Shown here: positions 1 to 11,808 of the stretch, in pieces
Layout of the letters: every line of letters begins with the position of its first letter
How positions within the stretch are numbered: the stretch's first letter is position 1
NCBI RefSeq assembly: GCF_000317835.1
Contig: NC_019793.1
Location: 1,984,001-2,048,000, forward strand
Length of the DNA stretch: 64,000 bases
Source of the DNA: Deinococcus peraridilitoris DSM 19664
Lineage (GTDB): Bacteria > Deinococcota > Deinococci > Deinococcales > Deinococcaceae
Direction of reading: 5' to 3'
Notes under the pieces: model-generated
What the model saw: only the letters and a program-made list of their open reading frames with translations
What the model was told of the DNA's origin: nothing
The model's database searches: none
Made by a program: the position numbers and the translations under genes

Positions 1-1
1 G

Positions 2-197
2 CAGGCGCGCGAGGTGCTGTACCTGCGTGACAAGATGATCGGGCTTTACAACAAGCACACCAACGTGCCCAGCGACAAGCTGCTGCGCGACATGGAGCGC
101 GACTACTTCATGTCGCCCGAGGAATCCAAGAAGTACGGCCTGATCGATGATGTGGTGAAAAGCGCGCGCGGCCTGGGCCTGGAAGTCGGGGTGCACG

Positions 198-208
<11 letters not shown>
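2..208 (+). CDS. clpP: ATP-dependent Clp protease proteolytic subunit ClpP (3' end only)
   Basis: C-terminal 68 residues of ClpP, the serine peptidase that forms two stacked heptameric rings and degrades substrates delivered by ClpX. The start lies left of the window. The visible segment contains the typical ClpP tail, including [15 protein letters not shown] text (here [20 protein letters not shown]) and the conserved aspartate of the catalytic region's last strand. The stop codon overlaps the start of clpX by 11 bp, so both are translated from one mRNA. The catalytic Ser and His are not visible because the gene is cut by the window edge. Confidence 0.93.
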
Positions 209-1394
<1,186 letters not shown>

Positions 1395-1558
1395 AGCAAC
1401 ATTAACTACAGCCCTGCGCCCTGCCGATATTTACAATTGAGGCAGGTCGGCGGGGCTATTTTATTGAGAATCGTTCCTGACTCCGAACACTGCCTTTTCA
1501 CGCCCCGCCCCTCGCGAAGTGACCTCTGGAGCATTTCGCCGCTCGCCCGAACTGTTCA

Positions 1559-1588
1559 GCCCTGTATTACACTGCCCTGTATTACGCT
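1559..1588 (+). repeat. 15-bp tandem repeat upstream of lon
   Basis: GCCCTGTATTAC occurs at 1559-1570 and again at 1574-1585, a head-to-tail 15-bp period, about 50 bp before the lon start. A related inverted TGTAAT word follows at about 1595. Each copy holds a -10-like TGTATT/TATTAC string, so the repeat could be duplicated promoter elements or a binding site for a regulator wrapped in phase. No function is proven. Confidence 0.5.
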
Positions 1589-1632
1589 GCGGCCTGTAAT
1601 GCCGCTTTTTCGAGAAGGTCGCAAGGAGAGAA

Positions 1633-4026
<2,394 letters not shown>

Positions 4027-4050
4027 CGTTTGCGCTGACGTGCGTTCTGA

Positions 4051-4074
4051 CCCTCCCTATCCAGGGAGGGTTTT
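4051..4074 (+). terminator. Intrinsic terminator of lon
   Basis: CCCTCCCT at 4051-4058 pairs with AGGGAGGG at 4063-4070 around a 4-nt loop and is followed by TTTTG. It lies 25 bp after the lon stop codon. Confidence 0.85.
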
Positions 4075-4318
4075 GAGTTGTGTTTCAAGCTGTTATCAGA
4101 CGCGCCTTGAAGGCTGCAGGTGTTCTTCATACCCGTCAAAGCATCACATTTACCGTCTGTGGCCCGTGGTTTTACTGAAACAGGCACCGTCGTCCGTTCC
4201 ATTGTCCTGTTGTGCCCGGCCCCTTCGGGGGTCGTCACTTTGGAGTTCGGCGAGGTCACCAGATCCCAAGAGCGCGAGACAGCAGGTGTGGGCTCGCCTT
4301 TCAGATTGCCGAGGATTC

Positions 4319-5303
4319 ATGCTGCCAGCCAAATGGTGGGCCAGACCTTTTTCCTCAGAAACGATCCCGACCCGTGCGCCGCGTTCACCGGGCAAAACGT
4401 CGACTGCGGACGTGCTGGCACGCCGTGGCGCCGTGCTGCTCATCGCGCCTCACCCCGACGACGAAACCCTGGGGGCTGGGGGAGTGCTGCAAGACGCCAT
4501 CGCGCGTGGCCGCGAGGTCTGGGTGGCCTTTGTGACGAACGGCGACGCCTTTCCGTGGGGAACGCACTGGCGCTGGCGCTGGCGTGGAGGCCGCCAGCGT
4601 GCGCAGCAGCAGCTGGCGTGGAGGCCGCCAGCGTGCGCAGCAGCAGCTGGCGCGGGCACGCCAGCGTGAAGCGCTCCAGGCCACCGGGCGTCTGGGCATT
4701 CCGCCTGAGCGCGTGGTGTTCCTCGGCTTTCCCGACCGGGGCCTGAACGCACTGGCTTCCTCGCACTACACCCGCCCTTACCGAAGTTCGTCGACTGGCG
4801 TGGACTTCGTTCCGTACGTCGACGCTTACCGGCCCGGTGCGCCCTACACCGGCGAGGAATTCGTGCGGCAGTTGGGCCAGTTGCTTTCACGCATCCGGCC
4901 TGGCGTGGTCCTGACACCCGGCCCGCTCGACAGTCACGGCGACCACCGCGCGACCACGGCGCTGGTGAGGCACACCCTGGGGCAGCGGCCTGGCCTCGCC
5001 CGCCCACCGTCGCTGCTGTACTACCTGGTGCACAGCGGCCCCGAATGGCCTTTCCCCAAAGGCTTCTTTCCGGGATTCACCCTGACGTTGCCCCCTGCCT
5101 ACGGGCAGGTGCGGGCGCTCAGCCACGCCCTGAGCCGCGCGCAGGTCAGGGCCAAACGCGACGCAATTGGCGCTTACGCCAGCCAGGTCAGCGTGATGGG
5201 CTGGAACCTCTGGTCGTTTCTACGCCGCAACGAACTGCTGATTCCCGCCGAGTCGGCGGTACTTGAAACCAGGCTCATGGTGTCCACGCGTGCCGGGCGC
5301 TAG
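4319..5303 (+). pseudogene. PIG-L/LmbE-family deacetylase, frameshifted by a 34-bp duplication
   Basis: PIG-L enzymes are zinc-dependent N-deacetylases of GlcNAc-type substrates. The N-terminal part, read from ATG 4319 (GAGG four bases before it), carries the zinc motif APHPDDE. The C-terminal part carries VVFLGFPD and the second motif DSHGDHR, but in another reading frame. The switch coincides with two head-to-tail copies of a 34-bp unit at 4581-4648. Removing one copy moves the first frame exactly into the second and yields one continuous family-like protein of about 316 residues. The gene is therefore interrupted by the duplication, either as a true pseudogene or as a reversible slippage switch. 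A sequencing or assembly error is the alternative. Confidence 0.75.
4581..4648 (+). repeat. Perfect 34-bp tandem duplication inside the deacetylase gene
   Basis: Two identical 34-bp copies lie at 4581-4614 and 4615-4648. Each copy includes the inverted repeat CTGGCG/CGCCAG with a 7-nt loop, which could stall replication and promote slippage. A short CTGGCG triplet run precedes the first copy. Since 34 is not divisible by three, the extra copy shifts the reading frame by one. Confidence 0.9.
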
Positions 5304-5304
5304 C

Positions 5305-5997
5305 ATGACGGTCATCTTGGATTCGGCCTCCACACTGCCCCTTCCTGCCGCGGCGACGGTGCTTCCCCTGCAGCCCGAGGATTTCGCAGATATCGGACGT
5401 GTCGCCTACCAGACAGGATTTTTCGGTGAGAGCGCGGCGCGCTATTTCGCCGACGCACTGCTGTTCGCCGATCTCTGGGCCGGGCCTTACTTTGCCGGCG
5501 AGGACCGGTTGGGTTTCACCGCACGCCTGCGCGGCGAGACGGTGGGTTATATCGTCGGCCTGTCGAATGGTGAGCGTTATGGTGTGGCCCTCAGGCGGAC
5601 GTTGCTGCGGCGGGTGCTGCCGGGATTGCTGCGCGGGCGTTACCGCAGACCTTTCCAGAGCCTGATCTACTGGCAGCGCGCCCTGCGTTTTCCGACCGCG
5701 CACGCACCGCTGGACCTTTACCCTGCCCACCTGCACATCAACCTGTTGCCCGCAGCGCGGGGCAGCGGCCTGGGGCGCATCCTGCTGTCGCGCTTCCTGG
5801 AGGAGCTGCGGTCACGCGGCGTACCCGGCGTGCAGCTTTCCACCACCTGCGAAAACCAGGCGGCGTTGAGGCTGTACGAACGCGCCGGATTTCAGGTGTA
5901 CCTGCAGCGCGAGTCGCCGCTGTGGACCCCATGGCTGGGCCGGGCGGCCGTACACGTGGTGATGGTCCGGGACCTGCGTACGTCGCCCGACCGCTGA
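5305..5997 (+). CDS. GNAT-family N-acetyltransferase
   Basis: A 230-residue acyl-CoA-dependent acetyltransferase of the GNAT superfamily; the acceptor cannot be predicted. The C-terminal half shows the acetyl-CoA-binding pattern, with LHINLLPAARGSGLGRILL giving the R/Q-x-x-G-x-G/A loop, followed by the B-motif segment ENQAALRLYERAGF. The ATG follows the deacetylase stop after one base (TAGcATG), suggesting coupled translation. Earlier in-frame starts would lie inside the upstream gene. The order deacetylase then acetyltransferase hints at metabolism of one amino sugar or thiol precursor, but this is inference. Confidence 0.85.
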   Translation: MTVILDSASTLPLPAAATVLPLQPEDFADIGRVAYQTGFFGESAARYFADALLFADLWAGPYFAGEDRLGFTARLRGETVGYIVGLSNGERYGVALRRTLLRRVLPGLLRGRYRRPFQSLIYWQRALRFPTAHAPLDLYPAHLHINLLPAARGSGLGRILLSRFLEELRSRGVPGVQLSTTCENQAALRLYERAGFQVYLQRESPLWTPWLGRAAVHVVMVRDLRTSPDR

Positions 5998-6000
5998 GCT

Positions 6001-6441
6001 TCAGACCACCAACGTTTCCAGGACGCGGCGCAAATTATCGGGCAGAAGTGTGGGGCGGCGCGAATGGCGATTTACGTACACGTGCACAAAAAACCCGGCC
6101 GCCGCGGCGCGTGCCTCGTCGGCACGAAACAGGGCGACTTCGTAGCGCACGCTGGAGTTGCCCAGGCGGGCGACGCGCAGACCGGCAGTGACCGGATCCG
6201 GAAAGGACAGCGAGGCGAAATACCGGCAGCCTGTCTCGACCACCAGGCCGATCACTTCACCGTGCGCGAAGTCCAACACCCCACGTGAAATCAGAAACTG
6301 GTTGACCACCGTATCGAAGTACGAGTAATACACCACGTTGTTGACGTGCCCGTACACGTCGTTATCCATCCAGCGCGTACCGATCGGCAGAAAGTGCGCG
6401 TAGTCGGCGCGGGCGGGCGCTTCGTTTCTTTGGTCGCTCAC
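6001..6441 (-). CDS. Hotdog-fold acyl-CoA thioesterase (YbgC/FcbC type)
   Basis: A 146-residue single-domain thioesterase of the 4-hydroxybenzoyl-CoA thioesterase family, expected to hydrolyse acyl-CoA thioesters in the cytosol. The N-terminal motif [20 protein letters not shown] holds the family's catalytic acidic residue followed by GHVNN. The start is GTG at 6441 with GGAGG four bases upstream. It converges with the GNAT gene, whose stop lies only 3 bp away. Confidence 0.88.
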   Translation of the reverse strand: MSDQRNEAPARADYAHFLPIGTRWMDNDVYGHVNNVVYYSYFDTVVNQFLISRGVLDFAHGEVIGLVVETGCRYFASLSFPDPVTAGLRVARLGNSSVRYEVALFRADEARAAAAGFFVHVYVNRHSRRPTLLPDNLRRVLETLVV

Positions 6442-6503
6442 CGGTCCTCCGGGGGTTCGGCAGCCACAGGCCGCCCGGCCTCACCATACCCCCGCAGCAG
6501 GTC

Positions 6504-6527
6504 AAGAAAAACCCCGCCGAAGCGGGG
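6504..6527 (-). terminator. Intrinsic terminator (minus strand)
   Basis: On the minus strand CCCCGC pairs with GCGGGG (6527-6522 with 6517-6512) around a TTCG tetraloop and is followed by TTTTTCTT. It lies just after the stop of the small minus-strand gene at 6543-6758. Confidence 0.85.
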
Positions 6528-6542
6528 AAGAAAGCCGGGCGG

Positions 6543-6758
6543 TCAGCGGACCAGTTCGCGGTCCAGGCGCCGGGTAAAGCGTTCGTGGTCCTGGGCTTCA
6601 CCCTGAACGGTGCAGGTGTAGGTGGCCAGCGCCCGGTGCCCTGCCTGCGTGAACTGCAGATCTACATTGCACAGGCGGGCCGATTCGCTCAGCAACGCCC
6701 GAAGCTGCTCGGCGTTCAGGGTGGCGGAGGAAACGGTGTATCGCTCCTTGATCTTCAT
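6543..6758 (-). CDS. Conserved small hypothetical protein (71 aa)
   Basis: I do not recognise a family. The protein begins MKIKERYTVSS, is soluble and charged, and contains one cysteine segment (SARLCNVDLQF). A TATACT hexamer ends nine bases before the ATG with no purine-rich ribosome-binding site, which fits a leaderless transcript and supports this start over a longer upstream reading. An intrinsic terminator follows directly, so it is a monocistronic unit. Confidence 0.7.
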   Translation of the reverse strand: MKIKERYTVSSATLNAEQLRALLSESARLCNVDLQFTQAGHRALATYTCTVQGEAQDHERFTRRLDRELVR

Positions 6759-6928
6759 GTTGTCTTTAGTATAGGGGGACTCGCCAGGCCGTAAATGAGG
6801 ACGACGCCAGCAGTTAGCTGTGAACGACCGCATGATGGCGCCCGACTTGGCGGCCGGCGTTTGGAGCCTGCTTCAGCTTGGTGGGCGCAGAAGCCGACAC
6901 GCCCCCTGCGGCTCTGATAGCGTGAAGC

Positions 6929-7423
6929 ATGAGCGTCAGCAAGAAACCGGCGGGCCGTCTTCCGGCGCATCTGGCCCACCTCAAAACCGGCAAGAGCGCG
7001 GCCCGCCCCGCAGCGGACAGCCCGGCTGACAAATCCAAAGCCCGCCCGGAAAGTGCGCGCAGCACCCAGGGCCGCCAGCGTACCGAAGAAAGCACTCGCC
7101 CGCCGGATCGGCCGACCAGGAGCGACCGGTTGGGAGAACTGCTGCCGGTGATTCTGCAGGCGATGTTCGCTGCGCAACTGCAAGGACCACTTCGGCCCGG
7201 CGCACCGCCCCTGATCGTAGCGCGCGAGGACGTGCTGGCCGCCCTGGCGCCTTACTACCGTCCCAACAGCCGCTTCGAGCGCCTCATAATGGCAAGACTG
7301 GTCGGTGAAGGCTACCTCACGCCGCGCGGCGGGCGCGACAAGCAGGGTGTGAGTGGGCAGTACGCCTTGAGCGCCAAAGGCGAAAAGCTGCTGGGGATCA
7401 AGCGCCCGCGTTCGTCACGCTGA
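6929..7423 (+). CDS. Hypothetical protein with basic low-complexity N-terminus and possible winged helix
   Basis: The 164-residue product is not recognised. Residues 1-70 are disordered-looking and rich in Ala, Arg, Ser and Pro. Residues 72-160 look folded, with LGELLPVILQAMF, then FERLIMARLVGEGYLTPRGG and SGQYALSAKGEKLL, which resembles the recognition helix plus wing of a winged-helix DNA-binding protein. The ATG lies eight bases after a TGATAG word. Its 3' end overlaps the convergent exonuclease gene by 9 bp. Confidence 0.6.
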   Translation: MSVSKKPAGRLPAHLAHLKTGKSAARPAADSPADKSKARPESARSTQGRQRTEESTRPPDRPTRSDRLGELLPVILQAMFAAQLQGPLRPGAPPLIVAREDVLAALAPYYRPNSRFERLIMARLVGEGYLTPRGGRDKQGVSGQYALSAKGEKLLGIKRPRSSR

Positions 7424-8245
7424 AGTTCGAAGAGTGGCCGAAAGCGCTCCCTCGGGCCGGCGCAGCGGCGCGTCGGTTCGCAGGGTGGTCAGTTGCAGAT
7501 ACAGCTGCAATCTTTCGTAGCCGCAGGCCTCCAGGCCGCGCCACTCGGCCTTGCCGAGCACCGCGCGCTTGCGCCAGATGGTGTCGAGGTCCGGACAGGC
7601 CAGCAGAATCCGTGCCGCGCGTCCCTTGCCCAGGCCGCTCACGCCCGGGATGTTGTCGCCCTCGTCGCCCATCAGCATCTTGGCGAGCGGCACCTGCGCG
7701 GGCGTTACGCCGTATTCGCGCAGGACACCTGCCTCGTCGATGACGCAGCGCAAATCCTCGCGGTAAACGGTGACGCGCGGCCCCTCGTCGCGCACCAGCG
7801 CGTACAGATCGCGGTCTCCTGTACGGATCACCAGTTCGTGCCGGGTGTTGCGCGCGGCGAGCGAGGCGATCACGTCGTCAGCCTCGAAGCCAGGCGCCTC
7901 GACCACGTCGAGCTGGCGTGCAGCCACCTCGCGCGCCAGCTGCAGAAAAATTCGCAGCGCCTCGTCTTTGGGAGCCCGGTTTTTCTTGTAGGCGGGAAAC
8001 AGCTCCTCGCGGAATGTCCGCCCGCCTTCCAGCGCGCCGTAAGCGTGACGTGGACGGTGCTCTTCCAGGCGCCGCGCGAGCGCACGCGCGAAAAAGGCCA
8101 ACGCGGCGCGCTGATCGGGCGGGCCCAGCAGCGCCGGGTCCTGGCCGCGCTCAAGTGCCTCCTTGCGCCGCGCGCTCTGCAGGCCCGAGTAACTGCGGTA
8201 GGCGAGGCCCTGCACGTCAATGATCAGCAGCGGAGAGACGGCCAT
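7415..8245 (-). CDS. 5'-3' exonuclease / flap endonuclease-like protein
   Basis: A 276-residue stand-alone member of the DNA polymerase I N-terminal nuclease family (ExoIX/FEN type), acting on 5' flaps or RNA primers. It has the metal-ligand segments LIIDVQG near the start, FEADDVIA, and IRTGDRDLYAL, followed by the helix-3-turn motif GDEGDNIPGVSGLGKGRA that binds DNA. The length matches other stand-alone members. It is transcribed away from the diguanylate cyclase gene. A TAAGGT word ends nine bases before the ATG. Confidence 0.9.
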   Translation of the reverse strand: MAVSPLLIIDVQGLAYRSYSGLQSARRKEALERGQDPALLGPPDQRAALAFFARALARRLEEHRPRHAYGALEGGRTFREELFPAYKKNRAPKDEALRIFLQLAREVAARQLDVVEAPGFEADDVIASLAARNTRHELVIRTGDRDLYALVRDEGPRVTVYREDLRCVIDEAGVLREYGVTPAQVPLAKMLMGDEGDNIPGVSGLGKGRAARILLACPDLDTIWRKRAVLGKAEWRGLEACGYERLQLYLQLTTLRTDAPLRRPEGALSATLRTSA

Positions 8246-8422
8246 GCTGCTCTTACCTTACCAGCCGTTCTCCGGGAGGTGCGAAGGTGCGAGGTCCTCG
8301 ATGATGCGGCGCGGTCCGTAGCGCAGGCTGAGCTGCCGGGTGGCGAGCTGACCGCCTTGGCCTTTGGCCGGTGGGGTAAGGGGACGAAATTCTTGTCACG
8401 AGAATGTAAGAACTCCTTTTCT

Positions 8423-9517
8423 ATGCTGGTGTTCGTGTCCGCCGCGCTTCCCACGTCCACCCTGTCCCTCGATCCGGCGGCGCCCATCCGGCGCGCGGCC
8501 CTGACGACCATGCTGCTGCTGAGCGTGCTGACGGCCGTGCTGACGCTGGCCTTCGCGGTGACCGCGTCGTGGTCGCACCAGGACACGGTAGGGCTGGCGC
8601 TGCTGGGCGTGTGGGACCTGGGGCTGCTGCTCGCGTTGCGGCTGTGGCCGGGTTCGCTGCGAACGGTGGGTTACCTGTTCTTCGTGGTGGGGGCCGTGGT
8701 GGGCGTGATGAAGTTCGCCTGGAGTGTGCTTGCTCCCGGACAGGTACCGTACTTCGGGCCATACGCCTACTGGTTGCCCTTGTCGTATCTGGTCGCCGTC
8801 GTGGTGCTGCCTCCCCGAGCGGCGTTGCTGTCGTCGCTGGCGGTGTATGCCGCTTTCCTGGCCGTCGGCGGGGTATTCGCCTTCTACAGCGACTTGCCGG
8901 TGGCCGTCACGAAGGGGGCCATCAGCGGCTTCTTGCAGTTTTACCTGTCGCACGCGGTGTACCTGAGCGTGTATGCCATGCTGGCCTACCTGTGCCGTCA
9001 GTACCTGCGGGCCGTGATTCAGGCCGAGCAACAGGCGCAGACCGCGTTCGAGGACGTCCTGACGGGGCTGCCCAACCGCCGCCAGCTGAACTTGTGGCTG
9101 GAAGCCGATCTGGCGCGCGCGCAAGTGTACGGTGAGCCGTTTTCGCTGGTGGTGTTCGACCTCGATCATTTCAAGCAGATCAACGATTCGTTCGGACACG
9201 AAACCGGGGACGTGGTGCTGCGCACCACGGCGAGCACCGTGAAACGGGCGTTGCGTGATGACAGCCGCTTTGGACGCTGGGGTGGCGAGGAGTTCGTGCT
9301 GCTGCTGCCCAAGACCGATCTGGAGGGCGCGCGACGGGTCGCGCAGCGGCTGGATCAGCTGCTGCGCTCTGAGTCCCATCCCCGGGCCGGGGTGGTGAGC
9401 GCGAGTTTCGGCGTGGCGCAGGCCACCGTGGACGATACGCCCTCCTCGCTGTTTGCGCGGGCAGACGCTGCCATGTACTCCGCGAAACAGGCCGGACGGG
9501 CACGCGTTCACGTTTGA
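8423..9517 (+). CDS. Membrane-anchored diguanylate cyclase (GGDEF)
   Basis: Predicted to make cyclic di-GMP from GTP at the inner membrane. The 364-residue protein has about six hydrophobic segments between residues 30 and 195, then a linker and a GGDEF domain with FDLDHFKQINDSFGHETGD and the active-site loop RWGGEEF, a functional GGEEF variant. No EAL domain is present. ATG 8423 is chosen because it directly precedes the membrane domain; the frame stays open far upstream only as the complement of the exonuclease gene. Confidence 0.9.
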   Translation: MLVFVSAALPTSTLSLDPAAPIRRAALTTMLLLSVLTAVLTLAFAVTASWSHQDTVGLALLGVWDLGLLLALRLWPGSLRTVGYLFFVVGAVVGVMKFAWSVLAPGQVPYFGPYAYWLPLSYLVAVVVLPPRAALLSSLAVYAAFLAVGGVFAFYSDLPVAVTKGAISGFLQFYLSHAVYLSVYAMLAYLCRQYLRAVIQAEQQAQTAFEDVLTGLPNRRQLNLWLEADLARAQVYGEPFSLVVFDLDHFKQINDSFGHETGDVVLRTTASTVKRALRDDSRFGRWGGEEFVLLLPKTDLEGARRVAQRLDQLLRSESHPRAGVVSASFGVAQATVDDTPSSLFARADAAMYSAKQAGRARVHV

Positions 9518-9601
9518 GTTGTCAGGCACCGATCCCGAACTGGCCTTTGCTCCGGCAGGATTTAAGCAGTCCTAAATATGCGAGTCAAACAACTTTACTC
9601 T

Positions 9602-9623
9602 GGATTTAGGCATGCCTGAATCC
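9602..9623 (+). promoter_or_regulatory. Metalloregulator-type operator palindrome
   Basis: A 22-bp inverted repeat (core TTTAGGCATGCCTGAA) with one mismatched pair lies six bases before the regulator's ATG. The TTAGG...CCTAA shape resembles DtxR/MntR-family operators, so it is probably the autoregulatory site. It remains intact although the regulator itself is damaged. Confidence 0.6.
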
Positions 9624-9628
9624 GGAAT

Positions 9629-10120
9629 ATGAAGCGCCGTCTGTTGTCTCATTTCGCCGAGGATTACAAACAGATTTATCTGTTGGGGCAGTTCGGCAAC
9701 GTCGGGAGGGATCTGGCCGACGCCATGGAAGTGGCCCCGGCGAGTGCCACCGGCATGCTGCGCAAGCTGGCCGAACTGGGGCTGGTGACCCACGCGGCCT
9801 GCCAAGGGGCCAGCCTGACGGATGAAGGCGAGAAAATTGCACTGGAAGTGCTGCGCTACCACCGCCTGCTTCGAGGCGCGCATCGCCCAATGGCTGGGTC
9901 ACCCGGCCATCGATCCGCACGGCGACCCGATTCCCGGAAAGGACGGCGAGCTGCCCTCGACCGCTTCCCATTCCCTGAGCAGCCTACAGGTGGGGGAGAG
10001 CGCCCACATCCTGCGGGTGCCAGGAGAAGCCGCTGTCCTGCGTTCCCTGATGGACGGTGGTCTGACGCCCAGCGTCGAGGTGAGGCTGCTGTCGCGCGAA
10101 GAGGGGTTGGGCATCCCGGC
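9629..10120 (+). pseudogene. DtxR/MntR-family metalloregulator, internally deleted
   Basis: The reading frame from ATG 9629 gives a DtxR-type winged helix ([20 protein letters not shown], then LGLVTH and [19 protein letters not shown]). After about 9870 the match continues in another frame with [23 protein letters not shown] and an SH3/FeoA-like tail ending at VRLLSRE. About 30 residues between LRYHRLL and EARI, which in this family contain the DEVHAEAE-LEH metal-binding and dimerisation segment, are missing. The product could not sense Mn or Fe normally. The frame then runs directly into a transporter fragment. Confidence 0.8.
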
Positions 10121-10900
10121 CATCGGGCTGGTGTTCCCGGCGTTGTTCAGCCTGGGCATACTGGCGGTGTCGATGCAGTTTCGCAACGTTCACCTCGACC
10201 TTGACGCGGTGCTGTACGGCAAAATCGCGTATACGCCTTTTTACGACCTGACCATTGGCGGCGTGAACCTCGGCGCGACGTCCTTGTAGATCAGTAGATC
10301 ATGGGCAGCGTGGCTCTGCTCAACTTGTGGTTCGTGGCGTCCTTCTACAAGGAGCTCAAACTGTCCACTTTCGATCCCGGGCTGGCAGCGGCGCTCGGCT
10401 TTGCGCCCGGAGTGCTGCATTACGCCCTAATGGGCCTGGTGTCGGTCACGACCGTGGCCGCCTTTGACGCGGTTGGAGCGATTCTGGTGGTTGCCTTTAT
10501 GATCGTGCCCGGCGCGACGGCGTACCTGCTGACCCGCCGCTTGCCGGTGATGCTGCTGCTCAGCGTGCTGACGGGCGCGGGTGCCAGCGTGCTGGGCGTA
10601 CAGTTCGCGCTGGCCGTGTTGTTCTCACCGCACGCCGGTGCGTTCACCCAGTCGGCCCGGCGTGCGCGTCAGCGTGGGGAATTCGCGGTGCGGCTGCTCG
10701 TGGCACACCTCGCGCACCACGATGGGCGACCGGTGGACGATGCAGAGCTGCTGCGTGAGTTCGGTTGGGGAAAACGCTTCCTCACGCGCATCATCGGTGA
10801 AGCGCGGACGGCTGGCCTGATCGTGCCCGAGGCGAACGGCTGGACCCTGACACCCGCGGGGGCAGCGCACGGTGGTACGCCGCCTTTCAGTCCTTCCTGA
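10121..10900 (+). pseudogene. Metal (Mn/Zn-type) ABC transporter permease, degraded
   Basis: Fragments of an ABC-3 family permease occur in two frames. [17 protein letters not shown] continues in the frame of the regulator remnant and ends at a TAG at 10287. The protein resumes at 10301 with GSVALLNLWFVASFYKELKLSTFDP and membrane helices up to VLTGAGASVLG. An 8-bp near-duplication (TAGATCAG/TAGATCAT) sits at the break, where the family normally reads SLWIMGS. Roughly 40 residues around the last helices are also missing before FSPHAG, after which a winged-helix-like extension follows. The 5' part of the permease and any ATPase or binding-protein genes are absent. Confidence 0.8.
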
Positions 10901-10912
10901 AAACCATGGGCC

Positions 10913-10957
10913 GTACAAAGGCACGCACGTCGACAGTCGACGTGCGTGCCTTTGTAC
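10913..10957. repeat. 45-bp hairpin: perfect 22-bp arms around a single base
   Basis: The arms at 10913-10934 and 10936-10957 are exact reverse complements flanking A10935, with GTCGAC on both sides of the centre. It sits between the decayed permease and the convergent response regulator, so a bidirectional terminator is the simplest reading, although no U-tract follows on either strand. Confidence 0.8.
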
Positions 10958-11045
10958 GCGCTGGCCTTCATGGCGCTTTCCTGGACTCTGTTCGTCTGAC
11001 CCGAGGCGCCTTTTTCTTCACGAGTGGTCGTCAGGACAGGCGCTT

Positions 11046-11513
11046 TCAGGTGTCGTGTTCGAGGTCGTGCTTTTCGCTGGGCGGGTGGTAGCCTTTCGGC
11101 GACAGTTTCACGACTGCCAGCCAGAAGTTTTCAAAGGAGCGCACCACGTCCAGGAAGTTGGGCAGGCTGACCGGCTTGGGAATGTAGGCGTTGGCGTGCA
11201 GGTTGTAGCTGCGCCAGACGTCCGCCTCGGCCTGCGAGGTGGTGAGCACCACCACTGGAATGTTGCGCAGCACGTCGTGCGACTTGAGTTCCTCAAGGAC
11301 CTCCAGACCGTTCATGCGGGGCATGTTGAGATCGAGCAGGATCACGTCCGGTGTTGGCGCGTCCTGAAAAGGGCCTTGCCGGCGCAAAAACTCCAGAGCC
11401 TCGACGCCGTCACGCGTAACGTGCAGCCGATTGGCCATCCGTGCTTCTTCAAAAGCGAGCTGCGTGAGCATCACGTCGGCTTCACTGTCATCTACCAGCA
11501 GAATATCGATCAT
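11046..11513 (-). CDS. Rcp1-like single-domain response regulator
   Basis: A 155-residue receiver-only protein of the type that partners bacteriophytochromes and other hybrid kinases. It has the acidic pair VDDSEAD, phosphoacceptor Asp61 in VILLDLNMPRMNG, Thr in VVVLTTS and Lys in YIPKPVSL. The insert QGPFQDAPTPD before the phosphorylation site and the FWLAVVKL tail are typical of Rcp1. No output domain and no kinase gene lie nearby. GAGG precedes the ATG. Confidence 0.9.
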   Translation of the reverse strand: MIDILLVDDSEADVMLTQLAFEEARMANRLHVTRDGVEALEFLRRQGPFQDAPTPDVILLDLNMPRMNGLEVLEELKSHDVLRNIPVVVLTTSQAEADVWRSYNLHANAYIPKPVSLPNFLDVVRSFENFWLAVVKLSPKGYHPPSEKHDLEHDT

Positions 11514-11808
11514 TCAGCGTCCTCTTTCGCCCTGTTGTGCCGACTCTCTTTCGATATTCAGAGAGGGTTGCCTGTTTCGGGCCCACTTTACCGCGCTCCG
11601 TCCACCATAGCGCTACGGGCGAGGCTTGGCGACGGCGCCGCTGGCCGGTCACGCCGAGGAGCCCTGATCTTCCGACCCAAACCGCTGGGACAGGTTCATT
11701 TTACCGTAATTAAACGCCCTGGTGGTGTCGCGACGCGCCGCCCATGCCATTTTCAAGCAGTGCTGTGGAAGTTCGGAATTTCGAGGCGACCGTGTGGAAT
11801 GGCGGAGC

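Noticed and set aside
7493..8422. N-terminal extension of the diguanylate cyclase frame
   Set aside because: This part overlaps the minus-strand exonuclease; the membrane domain starts at ATG 8423.
10913..10957. Long palindrome as an insertion-sequence end
   Set aside because: No transposase, target duplication or second copy is visible nearby.
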